Made by a program: the position numbers and the translations under genes. The notes under the pieces were generated by a model that saw only the letters and a program-made list of their open reading frames with translations, had not been told where the DNA came from and ran no database searches. A DNA stretch of 64,000 bases. Origin: an uncultured Actinomyces sp. (lineage in GTDB: Bacteria > Actinomycetota > Actinomycetes > Actinomycetales > Actinomycetaceae). Below, piece after piece: positions 43,818 through 52,932 of the stretch (positions are counted from its first letter, which is position 1; every line of letters begins with the position of its first letter). The stretch lies in assembly GCA_900545825.1 (NCBI GenBank), contig URAS01000003.1:62001-126000 (forward strand). Reading direction: 5' to 3'.

Positions 43818-46274
43818 TTAGCCCTCAATGATGAGGGCGGCCGAGCCCGACCCCCCACTCGATGACGCCTGGCTGACCGTCGCGGCCTTGCGGGAACGCG
43901 ACGTTGGCCGCTTCTTCGGCGTCGTCGGCCCCTCGCCCAGCTCGATGTCGAGGGTCTGCGCTTTGGCCTTGCGCTCCCGCTTGGGAGCCTTGGCCCGGCT
44001 GGCCTTGAGTTCGTCGAGATCCGAGATGATGACCGCACCGGCGTCCGAGGCCACCCGAGGCTCGGACGTCGCCGCCTCGTGGGTCTGCCCCTGGCTCGGC
44101 GCCTGCGGCGTCGCCTCGGCCTGCTCGGCCTTCTTCTCCGCACGGCGCTTGGCCGCCGGACGCGAGGACGCCTTGGTCTCACGTTCCTTCTCCACCACCG
44201 GCTCCGTGACGGCCTGGTCGGGCGCCTTCGTCTCGGCGGCGTCGTCGTGCTTGGACGCCTGGGCGATCTGCGACATCGACTTCGCGGCCCGCGTCTTGGC
44301 CTTGGCCCGCTGGTCGGCCTGGTCGGCCTTCTTCTCGGCCCGCTGACGCTTGGTCCGCTTCGGCTGCGCCGGCTGGGCGCCCTGCTTCTCGACCGGGTCC
44401 TCGTGGACGATGAAGCCGCGGCCCTCGCAGCACTCACACGGCGTCGAGAAGGCCTCGACGAGGCCCTGTCCCACGCGCTTGCGGGTCATCTGGACGAGGC
44501 CCAGGCTGGTCACCTCGGTGACCTGGTGGCGGGTGCGGTCCCGCCCCAGGCATTCGATGAGGCGCCGCAGGACGAGATCCCGGTTCGACGGGAGGACCAT
44601 GTCGACAAAGTCGATGACGATGATGCCGCCGATGTCGCGCAGTCGCAGCTGCCGGACGATCTCTTCGGCCGCCTCGAGGTTGTTCTTCGTCACCGTCTCT
44701 TCCAGCGTGCCGCCGGCGCCGCCGGTGTACTTGCCCGTGTTGACGTCGACGACGGTCATCGCCTCGGTACGGTCGATGACGAGGTGACCGCCCGAGGGCA
44801 GCCACACCTTGCGGTCCATCCCCTTGGCCAGCTGCTCATCGACGCGGTTCGCGGCGAACAGGTCCTCGGTTCCCGTCCACTTCTCCATACGATCGGCAAG
44901 GTCGGGCGCGTACTCGTTGACGTAGGTCGAGACCTCTTTCCACGTGTTGTCGCCCTCGACGACGAGCTCGCGGAAGTCCTCGTTAAAGACGTCGCGGACG
45001 ACGCGGAGGGCCAGCTCCGGCTCGCCGTGCAGCAGCAACGGCGCCTTCGAGGCCTGCTTTTCCTTCGCCTGGATCTGTTCCCACTGGCCCAGCAGGCGAT
45101 TGACGTCGGCCTCAAGCTGTTCCTTTGTCGCGCCCTCGGCGGCCGTGCGAATGATGACGCCGTGGCCTTCGGGAACGATGGTCTTGAGTAGCTTCTTCAG
45201 CCGCCGCCGTTCCTTGTCGGGGAGCTTGCGGGAAATACCGGTCATCGCGCCGTCCGGCACGAGGACGAGGTAGCGCCCCGCCAACGTGACCTGGGCGGTC
45301 AATCGGGCGCCCTTGTGGCCGATCGGATCCTTCGTCACCTGGACGAGGACGGTGTCGCCGGCCTTCAACGCCTGCTCGATGCGGCGCGGGTGGCCGGACA
45401 GGCCCGCCGCGTCCCAGTTGACCTCGCCGGCATAGAGGACGGCGTTGCGCCCCTTGCCGAGGTCGATAAACGCCGCCTCCATCGAGGGGAGGACGTTTTG
45501 GACCTTGCCGAGGTAGACCGACCCGACCATCGTCGTCTGGGTGTGCCGGGCGACGTAGTGCTCGACGAGGAGGCCGTCCTCGATAACCGCGATCTGGTTG
45601 AGGCCGTCGCGTTCGCGGATGAGCATCCGGCGGTCCACCGACTCGCGGCGGGCCAGAAACTCGGACTCTGTGATCGCGTGGTGGCGGTGAGACTCCTTGC
45701 GCCCCTCGCGCCGACGGCGCCGCTTGGCCTCGAGGCGGGTCGACCCCTTCAGCGCGGTGATCTCGTCTTCCGGGTTCGCCTCGGCGCTGCTGCGCCGCGA
45801 CCGGCGGCGGCGCCGCCGATGCGTCCCCTGCTCGTCGGACTCGTCCGCGTCGGAGGGTTCCGCCGAACGGGCCGTCGACTCGTCTGCCGCGGCCTGCGCC
45901 GTGGCGTCCTCGCCCTTATCCGAAGCTGTTTTCCGGACGCGTTTGCGCGTACGCTGGGATTTTGTTGAGCCATCCGTATCCAAATCCTCGGATTCGGGGG
46001 CACCTGTTGACTCTTTTTTCGCGTCCTCTTTTTTATTGGTGTCAGCCGCCTGGGCCTTTTTCTGGCCACGTCGGCGCGCGGGCCGCTCTTTGCCGCGCGA
46101 GCCGGCCGAGTCGTCGCGGCCAGACCCGTTATCAGACGAGTCGGTGTCGTGATCGCTTGCCTGTCGCCTGGGCTGGGGTGCCACCATTGCCGGATCCGGC
46201 GCCTGGAACAGCAAAGCTGCGGCCGGACGCGGACGCACCGCGGGCTGCGGCTGGTCAGCGTTGTCGTTATTCAC
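43818..46274 (-). CDS. rne: Ribonuclease E/G
   Basis: This 818-residue endoribonuclease is central to mRNA decay and rRNA maturation. The N-terminal ~200 residues are disordered, with acidic and Arg-rich runs. The S1-containing catalytic region follows (GSVYLGKVQNVLPSMEAAFIDLG). Catalytic aspartates sit in TVVDVNTGKYTG (~508) and IIVIDFVDM (~556). The zinc-link is CECC (~616). A long Lys/Ala/Glu-rich C-terminal tail follows, where the core is flanked by disordered arms on both sides as in mycobacterial RNase E. GTG at 46274 with GGAGAG before it is preferred to ATG at 46286. Confidence 0.95.
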   Translation of the reverse strand: MNNDNADQPQPAVRPRPAAALLFQAPDPAMVAPQPRRQASDHDTDSSDNGSGRDDSAGSRGKERPARRRGQKKAQAADTNKKEDAKKESTGAPESEDLDTDGSTKSQRTRKRVRKTASDKGEDATAQAAADESTARSAEPSDADESDEQGTHRRRRRRSRRSSAEANPEDEITALKGSTRLEAKRRRRREGRKESHRHHAITESEFLARRESVDRRMLIRERDGLNQIAVIEDGLLVEHYVARHTQTTMVGSVYLGKVQNVLPSMEAAFIDLGKGRNAVLYAGEVNWDAAGLSGHPRRIEQALKAGDTVLVQVTKDPIGHKGARLTAQVTLAGRYLVLVPDGAMTGISRKLPDKERRRLKKLLKTIVPEGHGVIIRTAAEGATKEQLEADVNRLLGQWEQIQAKEKQASKAPLLLHGEPELALRVVRDVFNEDFRELVVEGDNTWKEVSTYVNEYAPDLADRMEKWTGTEDLFAANRVDEQLAKGMDRKVWLPSGGHLVIDRTEAMTVVDVNTGKYTGGAGGTLEETVTKNNLEAAEEIVRQLRLRDIGGIIVIDFVDMVLPSNRDLVLRRLIECLGRDRTRHQVTEVTSLGLVQMTRKRVGQGLVEAFSTPCECCEGRGFIVHEDPVEKQGAQPAQPKRTKRQRAEKKADQADQRAKAKTRAAKSMSQIAQASKHDDAAETKAPDQAVTEPVVEKERETKASSRPAAKRRAEKKAEQAEATPQAPSQGQTHEAATSEPRVASDAGAVIISDLDELKASRAKAPKRERKAKAQTLDIELGEGPTTPKKRPTSRSRKAATVSQASSSGGSGSAALIIEG

Positions 46275-46509
46275 GTGTCTCTCCATGCCGCGAGGGCGCG
46301 CACCCGCTCCCACGGAACTTACCCCGCCCCGAAAGCTCGCTGGCCCAGGGCGGAAACCTTATGCCGTCACGCCACAAAAGCGCCGGACACCAGTCATGGA
46401 TCCGGAACCCGGTCGCGGTGCGGCGGCCGGGAGGCTGGAGTCATTATCGCACACTCGGTGCGGACGGCGCCCGCTAAAGGGCCGCCGACACCCCCGCAAC
46501 AGGACGCAT
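46275..46509 (-). promoter_or_regulatory. Upstream region of rne, probable long 5' UTR
   Basis: No gene is visible in this stretch. On the minus strand TGCGATAAT (GATAAT at 46448-46443) looks like an extended -10 and would give an untranslated leader of about 160 bases. A long leader is a known feature of autoregulated rne in enterobacteria; here it is only a possibility. The remainder up to 46623 holds the cydA promoter. Confidence 0.35.
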
Positions 46510-46539
46510 TTGGTCACAAATCACAAGGGACTTTAGTAT
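46510..46539 (+). promoter_or_regulatory. cydA promoter with DosR-type half-box
   Basis: TTGGTC (46510-46515), an 18-base spacer and TAGTAT (46534-46539) form a likely promoter. Within it GGGACTTTAGT (46527-46537) agrees with all 11 bases of GGGACTWWAGT, the left part of the DosR/DevR box TTSGGGACTWWAGTCCCSAA; the right part is not conserved. A DosR-like regulator and a matching kinase are encoded 0-9 kb downstream. Because the box overlaps the -10 named here, either the true start lies further down or the regulator acts in an unusual position. Confidence 0.6.
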
Positions 46540-46623
46540 GTTGGTGACATGGATGTCAGCTTGGCTTAGGCCACTGATACCCCAGTCAGTTTGTCCCAAC
46601 TTACGAACGGAAAGGCGAGTCTC

Positions 46624-48105
46624 ATGACGGTAGCCCCCGCAGCGCTCGATGCGCTCATGTTGGCGCGGTGGCAATTCGGCATTACCACCGTCTACCACTT
46701 CATTCTCGTTCCGTTCACCATCGGCATGTCTTTGGCCACGGCGATCCTGCAGACGATGTGGTACCGCACGGGCAAAGACGAATGGCTGAAGGCGACACGG
46801 TTCTTCGGGAAACTCTTCCTCATCAACTTCGCGCTCGGTGTTGCCACCGGTATCGTCCAGGAGTTCCAGTTCGGCATGAACTGGTCGCAGTACTCCGGTT
46901 ACGTCGGTGACATCTTCGGCGCGCCCCTGGCCTGCGAAGCGCTCATCGCGTTCTTCCTCGAGTCGACGTTCCTCGGTATGTGGATCTTCGGCTGGGGCCG
47001 CATCTCGGCCAAAGCCCACACGGTGTGCATCTGGCTCGCTGCGCTCGGCGTCAACATCTCCGCATGCTTCATCGTCGCGGCGAACGCGTGGATGCAGCAC
47101 CCGGTCGGTGCCGTCGTCAACGCCAAGACGGGTCGCGCCGAGCTCGACGGCATGGGCGGCTTTTTCAAGGTCCTCACCAACCCGGCGTTCGGCGCGGAAA
47201 TCACCCACGTCATCTCGGCGTCGTGGATGCTCGCCGGCACCTTCATGGCGGGCGTCAGCCTCTGGTGGATGGTCCGCGCCGCGCGTAACGGCGGCGAAGA
47301 GGAGGCCCGCAACGTGTGGCACCCGATTTCGCGGTTCAGCATTCTCGTCCTCGCGATCGGCGGCATCCTCGTTGGCCTGACCGGCCACATCCACGGCCAG
47401 CAGATCTTCGAACACCAGCCCGCCAAGATGGCGGCGGCCGAGGGCCTGTGCGACACGACCACCAAGGCACCCTTCACGATCGCGGCGTTCGGTCCGATCA
47501 ACGGCACGTGCGACCAGATCCACCACATTGGCGAGATCCCCGGGGTCTACTCGTTCCTCGCCACGAACTCGGTCAACGGCGAGGTCGCCGGCGTCAACAA
47601 CCTCAACGCCCTCTACGCTCAGGCGTTCGACGTGCCTTCCGTGGCGCCCTCGATCATCCTCAGCTTCTGGTCGTTCCGCCTGATGATCGGCCTCGCGATC
47701 TTCTCCGCGGTCCTGTGCATCTGGGGCTTCTTCGCGACCAACAAGGGCAAGATCTCGACGTCGACGGCTCTGTCCAAGTGGGCGATCATCTCGCTGCCGA
47801 TGCCGTTCCTTTCCGCGTCGTTCGGCTGGATGTTCGCCGAGTGGGGCCGTCAGCCCTTCGTCGTCTACCCGATCAACATGGATCCCAACGGCGTGTTCCT
47901 GCGCACCCGTGACGGCCTGTCCGCTGTCGTCCCCGCCGGCCAGGTTCTCGTCACGGTCATCCTGTTCACGCTGATCTACCTGGTCCTGGGCATCGTGTGG
48001 TTCCTGCTCATGCGCCGCTACGTCCGCGAGGGCGTCCACACGTCCAAGCCGATCACGACGCCGGAGGGGAAGGCGAACTCGTACGCCCTCTCCTTCGCGT
48101 ACTGA
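46624..48105 (+). CDS. cydA: Cytochrome bd oxidase subunit I
   Basis: CydA is the catalytic subunit of the high-affinity quinol oxidase, 493 residues with about nine membrane helices. The heme ligands can be placed: His in TVYHFILVP (b595/d side), His in EITHVISASWMLAG (b558) and Met in FRLMIGLAIF (b558). The quinol loop is of the short type (GHIHGQQIFEHQPAKMAAAEG). The usual GRQPW near the C-terminus reads GRQPF here. ATG at 46624 follows GAAAGG. It is the first gene of cydABDC plus a sensor kinase. Confidence 0.95.
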   Translation: MTVAPAALDALMLARWQFGITTVYHFILVPFTIGMSLATAILQTMWYRTGKDEWLKATRFFGKLFLINFALGVATGIVQEFQFGMNWSQYSGYVGDIFGAPLACEALIAFFLESTFLGMWIFGWGRISAKAHTVCIWLAALGVNISACFIVAANAWMQHPVGAVVNAKTGRAELDGMGGFFKVLTNPAFGAEITHVISASWMLAGTFMAGVSLWWMVRAARNGGEEEARNVWHPISRFSILVLAIGGILVGLTGHIHGQQIFEHQPAKMAAAEGLCDTTTKAPFTIAAFGPINGTCDQIHHIGEIPGVYSFLATNSVNGEVAGVNNLNALYAQAFDVPSVAPSIILSFWSFRLMIGLAIFSAVLCIWGFFATNKGKISTSTALSKWAIISLPMPFLSASFGWMFAEWGRQPFVVYPINMDPNGVFLRTRDGLSAVVPAGQVLVTVILFTLIYLVLGIVWFLLMRRYVREGVHTSKPITTPEGKANSYALSFAY

Positions 48106-48130
48106 GCCTGCAGTAGTAAGGAGAAGAACA

Positions 48131-49291
48131 ATGGAACTTACCTGGCTGCAAATCGTCTGGTTCATCCTCGTCGCTGTGCTGTGGATCGGCTACCTCGTCC
48201 TTGAGGGCTTCGGTATCGGATCCGGCATGGTCATGCCGCTCGTCGCCAAGAACGACGCCGAGCGGACCCAGGTCCAGCGCACCTTCGGCCCCGTCTGGGA
48301 CGGCAACGAGGTGTGGCTGCTCACCGCGGGTGGCGCCACGTTCGCCGCGTTCCCCAACTGGTACGCGACGATGTTCTCGGGCATGTACCTCGCCCTCTTC
48401 CTCATCCTCGTCTGCCTGATCATCCGCATCATGGCGATCGAATACCGCTCGAAGGTGGCGTCCGTCGAGTGGCGTGCCCGCTGGGACAAACTCCAGACCG
48501 GCGCCGCGTGGCTCGTGCCGATCCTCTTCGGCGTGGCCTTCGGCAACCTCGTCCAGGGCATGAAGATCGAGGTCGTCGAGCGCGCGAACCCCAACAAGGT
48601 CGTCGAGGTGGGCGCGGGCGCCCAGGCGTCGGACATCGACGTCGCCACGACGTACCACTACCTCACCGGTACGGGCGGTCTGGCGAACAACGGCTTCCTG
48701 TCGCTGCTCACCCCCTACACGATCCTCGGCGGCATCATGCTGGGCCTCGTGTTCGCCACGCAGGGCCTCCTGTGGTTGGCGTTTAGGACCGACGGCGCCG
48801 TCGCCGAGCGCGCCAGCGCCCTCGGCAAGAAGATGGCGATCGCCTCGACCGCGGTTGCCGCGATCTTCGCCCTGTGGGGTCAGTTCGCTTACTCGACGCA
48901 GGGCCTCGCCTGGATCCCGCTGGTCCTGTGCGCGCTCGCCCTCATCGCTGCGGTCGCCCTGCTCTACAAGGGCAAGCCGTTCGTTGCGTTCCTCGTCCAC
49001 TCGGGCGGTATCGCCATGGCGGTGGCCTGGGTGTTCTCGTCGATGGCTCCGTACGCGATGAAGTCGTCGATTAACGACGCCTACTCGCTCACGCTGTCGC
49101 AGGCGTCGGCGTCGTCCTCGACGCTGACCCTCATGCTGATCGTCGCCCTCATCTGCGTGCCGATCGTCCTCGCCTACACGGTGTGGGCGTACACGCGGAT
49201 GCCGTTCGTCGTGACGCTTGACGAGACCGGCCCGAACGCCGGCCTCCCGTGGGGCAGCATCCGTAAGGGTGCGTCGTTCCTCGCGGCCTAG
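48131..49291 (+). CDS. cydB: Cytochrome bd oxidase subunit II
   Basis: This is the partner of CydA, 386 residues with eight or nine membrane helices. It has FGPVWDGNEVWLLTAGGATFAAFP, the most conserved CydB segment. AAGGAG precedes the ATG by seven bases, and the gene starts 25 bases after cydA. It ends at a strong hairpin 19 bases downstream, which separates the oxidase genes from cydD. Confidence 0.95.
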   Translation: MELTWLQIVWFILVAVLWIGYLVLEGFGIGSGMVMPLVAKNDAERTQVQRTFGPVWDGNEVWLLTAGGATFAAFPNWYATMFSGMYLALFLILVCLIIRIMAIEYRSKVASVEWRARWDKLQTGAAWLVPILFGVAFGNLVQGMKIEVVERANPNKVVEVGAGAQASDIDVATTYHYLTGTGGLANNGFLSLLTPYTILGGIMLGLVFATQGLLWLAFRTDGAVAERASALGKKMAIASTAVAAIFALWGQFAYSTQGLAWIPLVLCALALIAAVALLYKGKPFVAFLVHSGGIAMAVAWVFSSMAPYAMKSSINDAYSLTLSQASASSSTLTLMLIVALICVPIVLAYTVWAYTRMPFVVTLDETGPNAGLPWGSIRKGASFLAA

Positions 49292-49310
49292 GCCAGCGTT
49301 TTCATCGACC

Positions 49311-49348
49311 CCGTGGGGCCGCTTCCTTCCCAGGAGGCGGCCCCACGG
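49311..49348 (+). terminator. Hairpin between cydB and cydD
   Basis: A perfect 12-bp stem (49311-49322 / 49337-49348) with a 14-base loop follows cydB. It probably lowers, rather than abolishes, transcription into cydDC. An additional promoter could lie in the 60 bases before cydD (TAGGAT near 49370). Confidence 0.65.
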
Positions 49349-49411
49349 TCGTATCGGGAAGTCTCGCTAGGATAGAACCGATTCGTCCCAAAACTCTTAA
49401 GGTAGTCAAGC

Positions 49412-51163
49412 GTGAAACCTCTCGATCCCAGGCTCATGCGATACGCCAGCTCGGCGCGTCACTGGATCATCCTCACGGCCGTCCTCGGCCTCATCCAAGC
49501 GGCAGCCGTCATCGGCCAATCGTTTGCCATCTCCGGGATCATTTCACCGGTCATCTCGCACCACGCCCACCTGGCCGACGTCAAGAACATCTTCATCGCC
49601 CTCGCGGCCATCGGCGTCGTCCGTGTCGTCCTCGTCGCCCTGCGCACCACGCAGGCCCACAAGAGCGCGCACAGCGCGATCATCCAGCTGCGGCAGCGCC
49701 TGCTGTCCCATGCCGCCAAGCTCGGGCCACGCTGGATGGCGGCCAAAGGCGCCGACACGGCGACGCTCGCCAGCCGGGGACTCGACGACCTCACGCCGTA
49801 CTTCGTCGACTACCTCCCCCAGCTCATGCTGGCGGTCACCGTCACCCCGTTGACGCTCCTCGTCATGCTTCTTCTCGACTGGATCTCGGCGATCGTCGCC
49901 CTCATCACGATCCCGCTGATCCCCGTCTTCATGATCCTCATCGGCCGACTGACCCAGACGTTCTCCGACAAACGGCTGGCGACGATGCAGCGACAGGGAC
50001 GCCAGCTTCTTGACCTCATCGCCGGCCTGCCGACCCTCAAGGCGCTCGGCCGCGAGAAGGGGCCGGAACGCGAGATCGACTCGATCGGCAAGGTATTCGT
50101 GTCGTCGTCGATGGCGACGCTGCGGGTCGCGTTCCTCTCGGGCGCCGTCCTCGAGTTCATTTCGGTCCTGTCCGTCGCCCTCGTCGCCGTCGAGGTCGGC
50201 ATGCGCCTGGTCTACGGCAACATCGACCTGTTTACCGGCCTGACGATCATCATGCTGGCCCCCGAGGTCTACCAGCCGATCCGCGAGGTCGGCAAGCAGT
50301 TCCACGCGTCCGCCAACGGCGTCGCCGCCGCGAACGCCGTCTTCGACGTCCTCGACACGCCGATCCCGTCCGAAGGCACCGCCGAGGTCCCCGACCTTTC
50401 CCGCACCCCAGTCGTCTTCGACGACCTGTGGGTCGCGGCGCGTGGCGCGTGGGCTCCCGCGGGGATCAGCGGCGAGGTTCCTCCCGGCTCCCTCACCGTG
50501 CTGGCCGGGCCGTCCGGGGTAGGCAAGACGACGGCACTCATGGTCGCCCTCGGCCGCCTGAGCGCCGACCGCGGCCGCGTGACCTGCGGCGGCATCGACG
50601 TCGCCGAGTTCCCGCGCGAGGAGTGGTGGCGCCAGATCGCCTGGCTGCCCCAGTCACCAGTCATTCTGCCGGGGACGTTGCGCGAGAATGTCACATGGTC
50701 GGCGCCTTCGGTCACCGACGAGGCGCTCGAGCAGGCCGCGCGGGCCACCGGCTTCGACGAGGTCGTCGCCCAGGCCGCGGACGGCTGGGACACACCAATC
50801 GGGCAGGGCGGCGTCGGCCTGTCCGTTGGGCAGCGGCAGCGCCTCGCCCTCACCCGCGTCCTCTTGAGCGCTGAGCCCCTGGTCGTCCTCGACGAGCCGA
50901 CGGCCCACCTCGACGCGACGCTCGAACAGCATGTCCTCCACGCGATCGACGCGCTCATCGGGCAGGGCCGCACGGTCCTCGCGATCGCCCACCGGCCGGC
51001 ACTGTCGGCCCGGGCCAGCCACGTCATTACCGTGGAGTCGCGGCCGTTTACGCCCGAGGAGGCCGAGGAATTCACGCCGCAGGTGCCCCAGGCCGCCGAG
51101 GCCGAGGAGGCCTACATGCCCGCACTGCTTGACACGCTCGAGGCGGAGGTGACCTACCAGTGA
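49412..51163 (+). CDS. cydD: Thiol reductant ABC exporter subunit CydD
   Basis: This is half of the CydDC heterodimer needed for assembly of cytochrome bd; it exports cysteine/glutathione and binds heme. The 583-residue protein has six membrane helices, then an ATPase with Walker A GPSGVGKTT (~residue 368), signature LSVGQRQRL, and Walker B LVVLDEPTAHLD. GTG start with AAGG seven bases before it. The stop overlaps the cydC start (GTGA). Confidence 0.92.
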   Translation: MKPLDPRLMRYASSARHWIILTAVLGLIQAAAVIGQSFAISGIISPVISHHAHLADVKNIFIALAAIGVVRVVLVALRTTQAHKSAHSAIIQLRQRLLSHAAKLGPRWMAAKGADTATLASRGLDDLTPYFVDYLPQLMLAVTVTPLTLLVMLLLDWISAIVALITIPLIPVFMILIGRLTQTFSDKRLATMQRQGRQLLDLIAGLPTLKALGREKGPEREIDSIGKVFVSSSMATLRVAFLSGAVLEFISVLSVALVAVEVGMRLVYGNIDLFTGLTIIMLAPEVYQPIREVGKQFHASANGVAAANAVFDVLDTPIPSEGTAEVPDLSRTPVVFDDLWVAARGAWAPAGISGEVPPGSLTVLAGPSGVGKTTALMVALGRLSADRGRVTCGGIDVAEFPREEWWRQIAWLPQSPVILPGTLRENVTWSAPSVTDEALEQAARATGFDEVVAQAADGWDTPIGQGGVGLSVGQRQRLALTRVLLSAEPLVVLDEPTAHLDATLEQHVLHAIDALIGQGRTVLAIAHRPALSARASHVITVESRPFTPEEAEEFTPQVPQAAEAEEAYMPALLDTLEAEVTYQ

Positions 51164-52932
51164 GCATCGCCCTCACCCCGACCGAACGCCGCGCGCTGCG
51201 CCGCGTCCTCCCGCTGCTGTCCGTCGATTGGAAACAGTTCGCCCTCGCGTGCCTGCTGGGGTCGGCCGGCCTCGGCGCCGCCGTCGCCCTGGGCGCCACG
51301 TCGGCGTGGCTCATCGCCCGCGCCTCGCAGATGCCGCTGGTCCTCCAGCTCAACACCGCGGTCGTCGCCGTGCGCTTCTTCGGGATCTCGAAGGCGCTGT
51401 TCCGCTACCTCGAACGGCTGGCCTCGCACCGCGTCGCACTCGAAGGCATGGCGACGCTGCGCACCAGCATCTACGCCGGGCTGGCCGACCACAACAACGC
51501 GGCCGTGTGGAGCCTGCGGCGCGGCGACCTCCTCGACCGCGTGGGCGCCGACGTCGACGCCGTCGGCGAGCTGGTCGTCAAGTCGATGCTGCCTTTCGTC
51601 GTCGCCGCAATCGTCTCGGTGTTCACATGCATCGGCATCGCCTTCATCTCGCCCCTGTGTGGCCTCGTCCTATTCCTCGCCCTCGTGCTCTCGGGCGTCG
51701 GGGCGCCGCTGCTCGCCATGCGCGCGTCGCGGATCGCCGAACGCGCCCAGCTGTCGGCCCGTACCGAGGTGACCGACGCCGGCGTGCGGATCCTCGACCA
51801 CGCCGACGAGCTCAGCGTCTCGGGGCAGCTCGATCGCGCGTTTAGCGACCTCGCCGAACGCGAGGAGCAGCTCAAGCGCAGCGCGAACCGGGCCGCCTAC
51901 CCGGCCGCCTGGTCGGCCGCGGCCGACACGTTCTCGCTGGTCGCCGCGGTCATCATCATTACTTACCTCGGGATTCAGGGGGTCCACGCGGGGCAGGTAT
52001 CGGAGGTCGCCCTCGCGGTCCTCGCCCTCACTCCCCTGTCGGCCTTCGAGGCGACCGCCCAGCTGGGCCCCGCGGCGACGCAGCTCGTCCGCTCGGCCGA
52101 GGCCGCCGAGCGCATCACGCTCCTGCTCGACGCCGGCAACGACCAGGCGATCGCGACGACGCCGATCGACGTCACTGAGGTCGCCCCGGTCGTCGAGGCC
52201 CAGGGCATCTCGGTGGGCTGGCCCGGCGGCCCCACGCTCCTCGAGGACGTCTCGCTCACCCTCGAACCCGGGCGGGCGCTCGGCATCGTCGGGCCCTCGG
52301 GTATTGGCAAGTCGACGCTCCTCTACACCCTCGCCGGGATGATTCCGCCGCACGCCGGCCGCGTCACCGTCGGCGGGCACGACATTTCGACGATCCCGCG
52401 CCCCCAGGCCGCCCAGCTCGTGTCGCTGACGACCGAGGACGCCCACGTCTTCGACACGTCCGTCCTCGAGAACCTGCGGGTCGCCCGCGGCGACCTCGCC
52501 GAGGACGAGGCCCGCCTCGTCCTCGCCGAGGCCGGGCTGGGCGGGTGGGTCGACGGGCTGCCCGACGGCCTCGACACGCTCGTCGCGTCGGGTGCGACGA
52601 CGATTTCGGGCGGTGAGCGGCGGCGCCTCCTCCTCGCCCGCGCCCTCGCCTCGCCGGCACCCTGCATGCTGCTCGACGAACCGGCCGAGCACCTCGATCC
52701 CGCCCTCGCCGACCAGCTGGTCGCCGACCTGCTGGGCCCCGCGCGCCACGCCGGGCGCGGCGTCCTCCTCGTCACCCACCGGCTGTCGGCGCTGTCGGCA
52801 GCCGACGAGGTGCTCATCATCGGCGCGCCCACGGTGGGCGCGCCGGCCCGGGTGATCGCCCGCGGCCCCCACGCCGAGCTTGCCCGAACCCACGCGGCCT
52901 ACGCCGACGCCCTCGCCCAGGAGACCCTATGA
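51160..52932 (+). CDS. cydC: Thiol reductant ABC exporter subunit CydC
   Basis: This is the second half of CydDC, 590 residues. Walker A is GPSGIGKST (~residue 378), the signature is the variant ISGGERRRL, and Walker B is CMLLDEPAEHLD. It starts with GTG overlapping the cydD stop. Its own stop overlaps the start of the histidine kinase gene (ATGA), an unusual coupling of an assembly factor with a sensor. Confidence 0.92.
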   Translation: MSIALTPTERRALRRVLPLLSVDWKQFALACLLGSAGLGAAVALGATSAWLIARASQMPLVLQLNTAVVAVRFFGISKALFRYLERLASHRVALEGMATLRTSIYAGLADHNNAAVWSLRRGDLLDRVGADVDAVGELVVKSMLPFVVAAIVSVFTCIGIAFISPLCGLVLFLALVLSGVGAPLLAMRASRIAERAQLSARTEVTDAGVRILDHADELSVSGQLDRAFSDLAEREEQLKRSANRAAYPAAWSAAADTFSLVAAVIIITYLGIQGVHAGQVSEVALAVLALTPLSAFEATAQLGPAATQLVRSAEAAERITLLLDAGNDQAIATTPIDVTEVAPVVEAQGISVGWPGGPTLLEDVSLTLEPGRALGIVGPSGIGKSTLLYTLAGMIPPHAGRVTVGGHDISTIPRPQAAQLVSLTTEDAHVFDTSVLENLRVARGDLAEDEARLVLAEAGLGGWVDGLPDGLDTLVASGATTISGGERRRLLLARALASPAPCMLLDEPAEHLDPALADQLVADLLGPARHAGRGVLLVTHRLSALSAADEVLIIGAPTVGAPARVIARGPHAELARTHAAYADALAQETL

